Below the pieces are notes generated by a model that made no database searches, was not told the DNA's origin, and was given only the letters and a program-made list of their open reading frames with translations. Shown here piece after piece: positions 1 to 6,222 of a DNA stretch of 6,409 nt. The stretch is from Desulfohalobiaceae bacterium (GTDB lineage Bacteria > Desulfobacterota > Desulfovibrionia > Desulfovibrionales > Desulfothermaceae): NCBI GenBank assembly GCA_021737525.1, contig JAIPDU010000097.1, forward strand, positions 1-6,409, given 5' to 3'. The position numbers and the translations under genes were made by a program. Position 1 is the first letter of the stretch. Each line of letters opens with the position of its first letter.

Positions 1-807
1 GGGCTCCGGCAGGCCGGCAAGGGAATAGGCCCGGATCAGCTCCCCCTCCTGGTGCTGAAGCAGACCGGAGAGGATGAGACTGCCTCCGGGCGCGAGCATC
101 CCTGCCAGGGGCTCGGCCATCTCCAGCAGGGGGTCGGCCAGGATATTGGCCAGAACCAGGTCAAATGCCGCCTCGCGGGAAAGGCAATCCAGATCGCCCA
201 CCACCAGGGGGAAACGCTCCCGCACCTGATTCAGGCCCCTGTTCGTGCGCGCATTGTGAATCGCGATGGAATCGTTGTCCACCCCCAGGGTCCAGGCGCC
301 TGTTGCGGCGCATGCAATCCCCAGCACTCCGGATCCCGTCCCCAGGTCGAGGCAGTGGTACTGGGGCGGGAACCCGTCCCGGGGCAACAACTCGGCGATC
401 GCCTCCAGACAGAGATAGGTCGTGGGGTGGTGGCCGGTGCCAAAGGCCATTTCCGGATAGATGAACAGCGGGATCCGCTCCGCTGCCCCGCCTGGTGGGT
501 CCTGCCAGGAGGGCAGGACCAGAAACGTGTCCGCCACGGATACGGGCTGAAAGAAGTCGCGCCAGACATGGTGCCACTGCCTGTTCTCCTGCCTGCTGAC
601 CCTGGCGCTGACATCCGGAAAGGCCTGTTGCAGCCTCCGGGCGAGGGAGCTGGCCTGTTCATATTCCGTGCAATAGACTGTCACACAGCCGTTTTCCTCC
701 TGGCTCTCCTCCCACCCCCAGCTCACATTGTCCCACAGGAAGCAGGCCAATTCCTCCCGCCGCGCTTGCGGCATGTCGCACTGCAGTCGGTAGACCCATT
801 CGGACAT
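1..807 (-). CDS. prmA: Ribosomal protein L11 methyltransferase PrmA, 3' end missing
   Basis: This SAM-dependent enzyme methylates lysines and the N-terminal amine of ribosomal protein L11 in the cytoplasm. The first 269 residues are present and the frame is still open at the window edge; the family is usually about 290-300 aa, so perhaps 20-30 residues are missing. The N-terminal part (residues 1 to about 100) corresponds to the L11-recognition domain. PEMAFGTGHHPTT (118-130) is the PrmA signature. LDLGTGSGVLGIA (153-165) is the SAM-binding glycine loop, VDNDS (176-180) the following acidic strand end, and NILADPL (221-227) the catalytic-side Asn motif. The ATG at 807 is preceded by a GAGG ten bases upstream, which is slightly distant. 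The gene is 284 nt beyond argD and may have its own promoter, though I found no convincing one. Identity is very secure. Confidence 0.95.
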   Translation of the reverse strand, partial: MSEWVYRLQCDMPQARREELACFLWDNVSWGWEESQEENGCVTVYCTEYEQASSLARRLQQAFPDVSARVSRQENRQWHHVWRDFFQPVSVADTFLVLPSWQDPPGGAAERIPLFIYPEMAFGTGHHPTTYLCLEAIAELLPRDGFPPQYHCLDLGTGSGVLGIACAATGAWTLGVDNDSIAIHNARTNRGLNQVRERFPLVVGDLDCLSREAAFDLVLANILADPLLEMAEPLAGMLAPGGSLILSGLLQHQEGELIRAYSLAGLPEP

Positions 808-1091
808 GAAAGATTTTCCTCATCTCAAGATGATGCGCCTCAAGCCGCCCCGGAACCAAGAACACGGTCCTGGCCGGGGATCGCGGCGAGCGCAGCCTGG
901 AATCCGGCCACGGCTCGAAATGGAGGCCGATGGACCGGGATCCGTCAGGCGCATGCCGATCGCGCTGCGCGCGACATATCGCTAGTGTTGCTCCGGGAAT
1001 CCGAAGTGGAATACGGGATCGGCCCGTGGCGGCGAGAAGCCGGGCGCCGGCATCAGCTGCGGCTCGACGTGCCCGGAAGCGGGCGGGCGGA

Positions 1092-2300
1092 TCAGTAGCC
1101 TTCCGTGGCCTCCAGGGCCAGCTCAAGGGTCCGGACGAAGCCCTCGATCTCCTCTTCGGTGATGGTGAAGGGAGGCAACAGCCTCAGGGTGGTGCCCTGG
1201 ACCAGGTTGCATACGTAGCCGCGCTGCAGGAGCTCCTGCCATACCTCCTTGCCGGACTGGGTCAGCTCGATGCCCAGCATCAGTCCCATACCCCGGCACT
1301 CCCGGATTCTTTCCGGCCATCGCTCCTTTAGCTCGCGGAACAGGCGAAAGGCGAGATCCTGCTTCTCCCGGTTGCGGCGGCACAGATCGTCCCGCTGCAG
1401 GATCTCCAGGACCTTGCTCCCAGCCCGGCAAACCAGGGGATTGCCCCCGAAGGTGGCGGCGTGGCTCCCCGGAGCGAACCCCTGGGCCACGCTTTGGCTG
1501 GCCAGCATGGCACCCACTGGAAGGCCGTTGCCCAGCCCCTTGGCCACGGTGAACACATCCGGGGTCAGCCCGTAATGCTGATGGGCCCACATGGCCCCGG
1601 TTCGGCCCAGACCGGTCTGGACCTCGTCGATCAGGAACAGGATCCCCTTTTCCCGGCAGAGCTCCTGCACCCCCAGCAAGTAGTCCCGGGAAAGGGGCCG
1701 CACCCCCCCTTCGCCCTGCACCACTTCCAGCATCACCGCGGCGGTTTGTTCCGTGACCGCCTCCCGGAGGCTGGACAGGTCCTCGGGGGGAACCTGGCGA
1801 AAACCCTGGGGAAGGGGATCGAAGCCCTCCTGGACCTTGCTCTGGCCGGTGGCGGTCAGAGTGGCCAGGGTGCGTCCGTGGAAGGAGTCCCGGAGGGAAA
1901 TGATCTCATAGGCGCTGCTGCCGCGCACTTGGCGCATGTAGCGCCTGGCCAGCTTGAAGGCCGCTTCGTTGGCTTCGGCCCCGGAGTTGCAGAAAAAGAC
2001 CTGATCCAGGGAGCAGGTTGCGGTGAGGGCCCGGGCCAGGTCCAGCTGCTCCCTCTGGTAGAAGAGGTTGCTCACGTGGATCAGTGTCTCCGCCTGTTCC
2101 TGGATCGCCCGCACCACTTCCGGATGGCTGTGACCGAGGTTGCACACGGAGATGCCGCTCAGGAAATCGATGTATTCCCCGCCCTGTTCGTCCACGAGCC
2201 TCGTGTCGCGGGCCCGGGTGATCAGCAGGGGATAACGGGCATAAGTGGGCACAATCAACTCTCTGTCCTGTTCCCGGATTTGTTCGAAGGTATCCGTCAT
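1092..2300 (-). CDS. argD: Acetylornithine aminotransferase (class III PLP aminotransferase)
   Basis: The enzyme transfers the amino group between glutamate and N-acetylglutamate semialdehyde in arginine biosynthesis; ArgD proteins often also serve the lysine pathway as succinyldiaminopimelate transaminase. From the ATG at 2300 the protein has 402 residues, normal for the family. Visible motifs are NSGAEANE (105-112, PLP phosphate binding), FHGRT (140-144), QGEGG (195-199), IDEVQTGLGRTG (224-235, with the PLP-pyridine Asp at 225), TVAKGLGNG with the PLP lysine at 254, HAATFGGNP (280-288, Thr of the partner subunit) and the substrate-carboxylate Arg at 373 in LRLLPP. I chose ATG 2300 because MTDTFEQ begins where ArgD proteins normally begin. 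An in-frame TTG at 2333 with GAGAGG four bases upstream, and an ATG at 2315, are alternatives. A TATAAG at 2404-2399 could be a -10 box but lacks a good -35. Related aminotransferases such as GabT are less likely. Confidence 0.94.
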   Translation of the reverse strand: MTDTFEQIREQDRELIVPTYARYPLLITRARDTRLVDEQGGEYIDFLSGISVCNLGHSHPEVVRAIQEQAETLIHVSNLFYQREQLDLARALTATCSLDQVFFCNSGAEANEAAFKLARRYMRQVRGSSAYEIISLRDSFHGRTLATLTATGQSKVQEGFDPLPQGFRQVPPEDLSSLREAVTEQTAAVMLEVVQGEGGVRPLSRDYLLGVQELCREKGILFLIDEVQTGLGRTGAMWAHQHYGLTPDVFTVAKGLGNGLPVGAMLASQSVAQGFAPGSHAATFGGNPLVCRAGSKVLEILQRDDLCRRNREKQDLAFRLFRELKERWPERIRECRGMGLMLGIELTQSGKEVWQELLQRGYVCNLVQGTTLRLLPPFTITEEEIEGFVRTLELALEATEGY

Positions 2301-2454
2301 ATCTGGAGCATCCATTCTCTGCGTATTATTCAACGTGCCTCTCGCTACCGGGATCTTGTCCGATCAAGGGGGGCTCCGCCCTTCCTCGGCTGGAGGATCT
2401 TATACTGGAATCCTGCGCCCGGGATTTTCTTATGCTTATTGTGCGGACACGAGA

Positions 2455-3378
2455 CTAGACCTGGGGCCTGGGCAGCAGCCCCGCCGCTTCCGCGATTTCG
2501 GGCACCTTGTGCTCCCATTCGATGGCCATGAGGTGGATTCCGGCCACGCTCTTCATCTCCCTGAACTCCTGCATCTGTTCCACCGCGATCTTGATCCCCT
2601 CGTCCTTCTGGCTCTTCTTGGGAACCCCCCTCAGGCGCTCGATGATCTCGTCCGGCACGTCCATGCCCGGGACCTTGCTCTGCATGAACTTGGCCATACC
2701 CACGCTCTTCATGGGGGTGATGCCGGGCATGATGTAGGCCTTCTCCGTCAGGCCCATATCCTCGGCCTGCTTGAGCCACTCCCGCATGCGCCGCATATTG
2801 AAAACGCACTGGGTCTGAATGAAGTCCACCCCGGCCTCGACCTTCTTGGCCAGCCTGTAAACCCGCCATTCATGCGGTTCGGCAAAGGGATTGGCCGCGG
2901 CGCCGATGAACATGGACGGCGGCTGCTCGATGTCCGCCCCGCCCTGGAACTTGCCCTCGTCGCGCATGGATTTGACCGTGGAAACCAGCTGGATGGAGTC
3001 GATGTCGAAGACCCCCTTGGCGTGCGGGTGATCCCCGAACTGTTGATGATCGCCCGAGAGACAGAGCATGTTCCCGATCCCCAGGGCCGAGGCTCCCAGG
3101 ATATCCGACTGCATGGCCAATCGATTCCGGTCCCGGCAGACCATTTGGTAAACCGGCTCCAGCCCTTCCTGAAGCATGATCAGAGACGTCGCCCAGCTGG
3201 ACATGCGGACCATGCCGGTCTGATTGTCCGTGATATTCACGGCGTCCACCCTGCCCTTGAGATGGGAGGCTTTCTGCTGCACCGCCTCAACGCTCGTTCC
3301 CCGGGGGGGGCCCAGCTCGCCGGTCAGGGCGAAATGCCCGGACCGGAGGACCTTTTCCAGATGCGTTCCGCTGTTCAT
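2455..3378 (-). CDS. metF: Methylenetetrahydrofolate reductase, MetF family, acetogen/sulfate-reducer type
   Basis: This 307-residue flavoprotein is predicted to interconvert 5,10-methylene- and 5-methyltetrahydrofolate, supplying methyl groups for methionine or for the methyl branch of the Wood-Ljungdahl pathway. The sequence shows TGELGPPRG (19-27) with the family catalytic Glu at 21, NITDNQ (48-53), CRDRNRLAMQSDILGA (81-96), and LCLSGDH (105-111), whose Asp 110 matches the flavin/folate Asp of MetF. FIGAAANPF (157-165) and AGVDFIQTQCVF (182-193) follow as in the TIM-barrel core. It resembles the compact MetF of acetogens, which in those organisms pairs with MetV; no metV lies in this window. 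AGAAGG five bases before the ATG is a good ribosome binding site. It begins 34 nt after the PLC-like gene, so is probably cotranscribed with it. The electron donor (NADH, ferredoxin or other) cannot be read from the sequence. Confidence 0.9.
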   Translation of the reverse strand: MNSGTHLEKVLRSGHFALTGELGPPRGTSVEAVQQKASHLKGRVDAVNITDNQTGMVRMSSWATSLIMLQEGLEPVYQMVCRDRNRLAMQSDILGASALGIGNMLCLSGDHQQFGDHPHAKGVFDIDSIQLVSTVKSMRDEGKFQGGADIEQPPSMFIGAAANPFAEPHEWRVYRLAKKVEAGVDFIQTQCVFNMRRMREWLKQAEDMGLTEKAYIMPGITPMKSVGMAKFMQSKVPGMDVPDEIIERLRGVPKKSQKDEGIKIAVEQMQEFREMKSVAGIHLMAIEWEHKVPEIAEAAGLLPRPQV

Positions 3379-3412
3379 AGGCGCCTTCTCTTGTCTGGTT
3401 TGCTGGTGGACA

Positions 3413-4270
3413 TCACAGGCTCAAAAGGCACATCGCCGGCACGAAGAACAGGGCCACCTCCCGCTTGCTCGGCTCAAAGGAGGTCTTGGTCCGGTTCTTT
3501 TTGACCAGTCCCAGGTTCTCGAAACCCATGGGATCGAATTGCGCCACACTGGAATCCCCGGTCCTGTTAAGGCAGTCCGTGATCACCTGCCTGGACAGCT
3601 CGAGCATATCCCGCAGGTAATCATTCTCTTCCGACTGCTCCTTCAGTCCCCGGACAAGCCTTTTCCTCTCCAGGGGATCGCATCTGGAGAGGGAGAGGCC
3701 ACTCTTATAGACCATCTTCTTCAGGGAGAAGCTCATTCTGGACTGCCGCAGTGTGCGCAACAGGAGCTCGTCAGCATCCCTCCAGGTGGTCTGGATGATC
3801 CTCCGAAGCTGTTTATTGGAGTAGTCCACCTGCCGATCGGCTCGCAATTCCACGGAAACGTGGCCCACTCTGCCCCGCCTCCTGTTCAGCTGGAGCATAT
3901 TGGGCACATAGTAGTTGTGGGCCACCACATCCGAGGCCAGATGGCCCAGATAGCCCAGGGCGTAAGCCCTCAGATCCGGGGCCTCCACCTTTTGCAGGAG
4001 ACGCAGGCCGGCATCCCAGCTGTGGCAGTGGTTCGGGGTGAGCTCCCTCCCCTTGCCCACGAGCATATCCGCGCTCAGGGACCCGTAAAGGAAGGCGAAC
4101 CCGTTCTCCTGGAGCAGTTGCGCGGTTGAGGCGCTGAAAAGATGCAGATGGGCCAGGAAGTAGTTCCCCAGGTACAGATGCACTCCCGGCCCCCAGGCCA
4201 GGGCCTGATCCGGAAGCGCGAGTCCGCCCAGGAGGGCGGCGAGAAAGAAAAGGAGCTTAGTCTTGGACAT
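3413..4270 (-). CDS. Exported zinc-dependent phospholipase C-like protein
   Basis: The 285-residue protein starts with a Sec signal peptide (charged MSKTK, hydrophobic 6-19, cleavage after ALA-25) and should be periplasmic. Cleavage leaves Trp-26 as the first mature residue, as in Bacillus PLC, where the N-terminal Trp binds zinc. The other expected ligands follow in order: His-31 in WGPGVHL, Asp-68 in SADML, His-81/His-83 in NHCHSWD, H110-x3-D114-x3-H118 in GHLASDVVAH, and H137-x3-E141. This matches the trinuclear-zinc PLC/P1-nuclease fold family (zinc_dep_PLPC). Phosphodiester hydrolysis is a family inference; the substrate is unknown. Residues about 150-260 are basic and probably helical, and the last 15 residues form a hydrophobic tail. 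Its start codon lies inside the end of the upstream cytochrome gene, indicating translational coupling, and metF follows after 34 nt. Confidence 0.88.
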   Translation of the reverse strand: MSKTKLLFFLAALLGGLALPDQALAWGPGVHLYLGNYFLAHLHLFSASTAQLLQENGFAFLYGSLSADMLVGKGRELTPNHCHSWDAGLRLLQKVEAPDLRAYALGYLGHLASDVVAHNYYVPNMLQLNRRRGRVGHVSVELRADRQVDYSNKQLRRIIQTTWRDADELLLRTLRQSRMSFSLKKMVYKSGLSLSRCDPLERKRLVRGLKEQSEENDYLRDMLELSRQVITDCLNRTGDSSVAQFDPMGFENLGLVKKNRTKTSFEPSKREVALFFVPAMCLLSL

Positions 4271-4649
4271 GACACTCCCCGCAGGCGAGCGGTCCTTTCC
4301 CCGTGTCGCTGTGGCATCCCATGCACTGCGTGTGGTAGGCCTCTCTCAAGGGCACGGCGTTGTCCTCGCTTTCTTCCAGCCCGTGGCAATCGGAGCACTC
4401 CTGGCCCACGGACATGAGGCCTTCCACCCTTTCCCCGTCCTCGTACACATGGTGACACACGCTGCAGTCGTAGACCCCGGCCCGGACGTTGTGGCCGTCG
4501 TGCTCGAAAACAACTGCCGGCCGCTGCCGGGTCGGGAAGGCCTCATCCTGGACGACGGTCATGTTCGCGCGGGGCAGGGCAGGCGCGGCTGTCAGAACCA
4601 CAGCCAGCACGCAGAGGATGAGCACCGGAGCCGATTTGGGGAAAGACAT
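4257..4649 (-). CDS. Periplasmic tetraheme cytochrome c3-like protein (acidic)
   Basis: The 130-residue precursor has a signal peptide (hydrophobic 8-22, cleavage probably after PRA-28) and four heme-attachment motifs: CSVCH (62-66), CSDCH (85-89), CMGCH (109-113) and CGECH (123-127). The spare histidines sit in the class III pattern: H50 and H53 before heme 1, H67 directly after the first CxxCH, and H106 before heme 3. By analogy with Desulfovibrio c3 the axial pairs would be H50/H66, H67/H89, H53/H113 and H106/H127. The mature part has 19 Asp/Glu against 6 Arg/Lys, unlike the basic type I c3 and closer to acidic type II proteins. It would shuttle low-potential electrons in the periplasm; partners are unknown. 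The frame is open further upstream to 4856, but the signal peptide fixes the start at 4649, with a GGGGG tract six bases before the ATG. It overlaps the PLC-like gene by 14 nt. Confidence 0.94.
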   Translation of the reverse strand: MSFPKSAPVLILCVLAVVLTAAPALPRANMTVVQDEAFPTRQRPAVVFEHDGHNVRAGVYDCSVCHHVYEDGERVEGLMSVGQECSDCHGLEESEDNAVPLREAYHTQCMGCHSDTGKGPLACGECHVQD

Positions 4650-4884
4650 AGACAGCCCCCGCAATTTTCCTTGGTTGATTCTATGGGTCAATGCTATCAG
4701 TCCTTGGCCTATTACCAGAATCAGGCCCGTAAGACAAGGTGGAGAATGACTCGCGTCTCCTGCTCCGCCATCCAGGGACGGATTATTGGGATACTCCCCG
4801 CCCGCCCCTGCCGGAAGCCGCTGGAGACGCCCGCCTCGGCCGCATCCCTCTCCCATTCGGAAACACCCATCTCGGCGCCGGAAC
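4650..4884. other. Gap between nadA and the cytochrome gene; possible promoter
   Basis: This 235-nt stretch separates nadA from the cytochrome/PLC/metF unit. Reading the minus strand, TAGAAT at 4683-4678 matches the sigma-70 -10 box at five of six bases and would give a leader of about 20 nt, but the -35 position (CAAGGA) is poor, so an activator or another sigma factor may be needed. No intrinsic terminator with a U-tract is visible after nadA, so read-through from nadA is possible. A 49-codon open frame (4870-4721) lies here, with no good ribosome binding site. Confidence 0.3.
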
Positions 4885-5895
4885 TCAGGAGCAGACCTGG
4901 AGCATCCGGTTCACCGCCTCCCTGGCCCAGCTTGCCTCCCGGGAAGCCACCTCCACCCGTGGGGCGCCTCCGCCGCTGATGGCCTCCAGCAGGCCTGCGA
5001 GGCGCTCTTCCGTGACCTGGGCCATGAAGGGGCAGTCACAGGACTTGAGGGGCAGGACCGACTTCTCCTCGGCGAAGCGCCGCTTGAGCCGCTGCACCAG
5101 ATTGCTCTCCGTGCCCACGTAGATCCTGCTGCCCGGGGGGCTCGCTTCGACATAGGCGATGATCTGGGAGGTGGAGCCGCTGGCGTCCGCAGCCCGAACA
5201 ACTTCCGGAGCGCACTCGGGATGGACGATAACCCGGGCCTTGGAATCGCTCTCGCGGATTTCCCGTATTGCCTCCGTGCGGAAGGCGGTGTGCACGTCGC
5301 AGATACCGGGCCAGATGTAGACCACACCCGTTTGTTCCCCTCCGGGATGGAGCAGAAAGTCGCGCCGGTTTTCCGGGATCCCTATCCGGTCGGCGATATT
5401 CAGGGCCAGATTCTTGTCCGGGAGAAAGAGGACCCCGTCGCCCTGTTCCAGGGCCCAACGGAGCATGGTTTCCGCGTTTGCGGAGGTGCAGACCGATCCG
5501 CCGTAGCGGCCGCATATCGCCTTTACCGCGGAGGAGGTGTTCACGTAGGCCAGGGGAACGATCCGTCCGCCATCCCGGTTCAGCTCTTGCAGGGTGGTTT
5601 CCACAATCCGGGCCGGAGCCAGATCCGCCAGGGTGCAGCCGGCCTCCCGGGCCGGGAGGTACACGCCCTGCCCCTGCCTGGCGAGCACGGAGGCGGTCTC
5701 GGCCATGAAAAACACCCCGCACATGACGATGTGCTCCGCCTCGAGGGAGGGGATCCTGCGGGCGAGCTCCAGGGAATCGCCCACCGAATCCGCGTGCCGG
5801 ACCACCTGGTCGCTCTGGTAGTGATGGGCCAGGATGTGCAGCCTCTGGCCCATCCGCTCCTTGATGGCTTGAATGCGCTCCGGATAATCGGCCAT
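4885..5895 (-). CDS. nadA: Quinolinate synthase A
   Basis: NadA condenses iminoaspartate with dihydroxyacetone phosphate to quinolinate, the second step of de novo NAD synthesis, using an oxygen-sensitive [4Fe-4S] cluster. The protein has 336 residues, typical for the family. Landmarks are LAHHYQ (22-27), the cluster Cys-87 in AGCTLADLA, YVNTSSAVKA (117-126), CTSANAE (136-142), cluster Cys-199 in WPGICDVH, HPECAPEV (225-232), YVGTE (259-263), and the last cluster ligand in KSCDCPFM, either Cys-286 or Cys-288. All three pseudo-symmetric thirds are present. AGGAGG at 5914-5909 lies 13 bases before the ATG, longer than ideal, but no in-frame start sits closer. nadB and nadC, which often accompany it, are absent from the window. 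It appears to be the first gene after the noncoding right end and probably has its own promoter. Confidence 0.97.
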   Translation of the reverse strand: MADYPERIQAIKERMGQRLHILAHHYQSDQVVRHADSVGDSLELARRIPSLEAEHIVMCGVFFMAETASVLARQGQGVYLPAREAGCTLADLAPARIVETTLQELNRDGGRIVPLAYVNTSSAVKAICGRYGGSVCTSANAETMLRWALEQGDGVLFLPDKNLALNIADRIGIPENRRDFLLHPGGEQTGVVYIWPGICDVHTAFRTEAIREIRESDSKARVIVHPECAPEVVRAADASGSTSQIIAYVEASPPGSRIYVGTESNLVQRLKRRFAEEKSVLPLKSCDCPFMAQVTEERLAGLLEAISGGGAPRVEVASREASWAREAVNRMLQVCS

Positions 5896-5962
5896 ATCGA
5901 CTTCAGTGCCTCCTCTTGGGGATCAAAGCGGGGTTTGCTAAAGACATAATAATGAAGTAAAT

Positions 5963-5992
5963 ATTTTGCAAGTTCTGTTTCCGCACTTTCAA
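5963..5992 (-). promoter_or_regulatory. Candidate nadA promoter
   Basis: On the minus strand TTGAAA (5992-5987, five of six matches to the -35 consensus) is followed after 18 bases by CAAAAT (5968-5963, four of six to the -10). The surrounding 50 bases are clearly more AT-rich than the rest of the window. Other -10-like hexamers are nearby, for example TATTAT at 5951-5946, so the exact boxes are uncertain. The transcript would have a leader of roughly 60 nt before nadA. Confidence 0.35.
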
Positions 5993-6001
5993 GATGCACA
6001 T

Positions 6002-6035
6002 AACCGTCATTCCCGGCCCGACCCGGGCACAACCA
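6002..6035 (+). repeat. 34-nt palindromic intergenic repeat, copy 1
   Basis: The stretch reads aacc, two variable bases, CATTCCCGG, six bases, then CCGGGCACAACCA, and matches the copy at 6135-6168 at 30 of 34 positions with no gap. The central CCCGG and CCGGG can pair as a five-base stem with a six-base loop. The CGGGAATGA word on the other strand is common in dispersed intergenic repeats of deltaproteobacteria and other Gram-negatives, so this is probably one of a genomic family. Confidence 0.65.
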
Positions 6036-6053
6036 GGAATACAATGCTGCGAA

Positions 6054-6082
6054 CCCTGCACTCATTCGACGAATGTGCAGGG
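6054..6082. other. Bulged hairpin
   Basis: CCCTGCA (6054-6060) pairs with TGCAGGG (6076-6082), and CATTC (6063-6067) with GAATG (6071-6075), leaving a CT bulge and a GAC loop: 12 base pairs in 29 nt. No T-tract follows on either strand, so it is not a standard terminator. It could be the remains of a repeat unit or a structured RNA or DNA site. Confidence 0.5.
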
Positions 6083-6134
6083 CAGACCTCGCCGTATCCC
6101 CGTTCAATTCAAAGTGTTAAACACAATCTTATAC

Positions 6135-6168
6135 AACCTTCATTCCCGGGCGGATCCGGGCACAACCA
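6135..6168 (+). repeat. 34-nt palindromic intergenic repeat, copy 2
   Basis: This is the second copy of the repeat at 6002-6035, in the same orientation and 133 bases further on. Three of its four differences from copy 1 fall in the central six-base loop, while both stem arms are unchanged. It ends 17 bases before the left arm of the inverted-repeat element. Confidence 0.65.
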
Positions 6169-6185
6169 AGCCTGAAAAGGTGCAG

Positions 6186-6222
6186 AGCGAAGGCAGGCGG
6201 GGCGCTTGAGCGCCGGTTTCAT
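6186..6222 (+). repeat. Left arm of imperfect inverted repeat
   Basis: These 37 bases (beginning AGCGAAGGCAGGCGGGGC and ending GGTTTCAT) match the reverse complement of 6371-6407, with one extra base in each arm and about two substitutions. The arm itself contains a small perfect hairpin, GGCGC-TTGA-GCGCC at 6201-6214, which is not conserved in the other arm. The two arms enclose 148 bases, forming a possible MITE-like or stem-loop element of at least 222 bp. Confidence 0.6.

Noticed and set aside
52..1098. 348-codon plus-strand open frame opposite prmA
   Set aside because: prmA on the minus strand has all its family motifs; the opposite frame has low-complexity Arg/Pro/Gly-rich stretches and no recognisable domain.
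659..1126. 155-codon minus-strand frame bridging the argD end, the gap and the prmA start
   Set aside because: Very rich in Arg, Ala and Pro, overlaps two certain genes in another frame, and has no ribosome binding site.
2409..2430. Short stem followed by TTTTCTT on the plus strand between metF and argD
   Set aside because: The stem has only 5 bp with an 8-base loop and no plus-strand gene ends nearby.
2245..3504. 419-codon open frame on the plus strand opposite metF and the start of argD
   Set aside because: It mirrors a well-supported metF and argD on the other strand, is rich in His, Leu, Gly and Pro without any domain I recognise, and is explained by high GC at third codon positions.
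4753..4830. 8-bp inverted repeat GCGTCTCC/GGAGACGC separated by 62 bases
   Set aside because: In a GC-rich region of this size such a pair can arise by chance, and nothing else supports a structure.
4650..4856. 69-residue N-terminal extension of the cytochrome
   Set aside because: It would bury a good signal peptide inside the protein; the ATG at 4649 begins directly before that signal peptide.
4786..5949. 387-codon plus-strand open frame opposite nadA
   Set aside because: It is a shadow of nadA, which has all its cluster cysteines and active-site motifs.
5966..5984. Possible sigma-54 site (GG ... TTGC) upstream of nadA
   Set aside because: The GG and GC elements are 11 bases apart instead of the required 10, and the rest of the consensus is missing.
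5903..6010. 35-codon leader frame ending just before nadA
   Set aside because: No ribosome binding site; it begins in a dispersed repeat and crosses the AT-rich promoter candidate, so much of it would not be transcribed from there.
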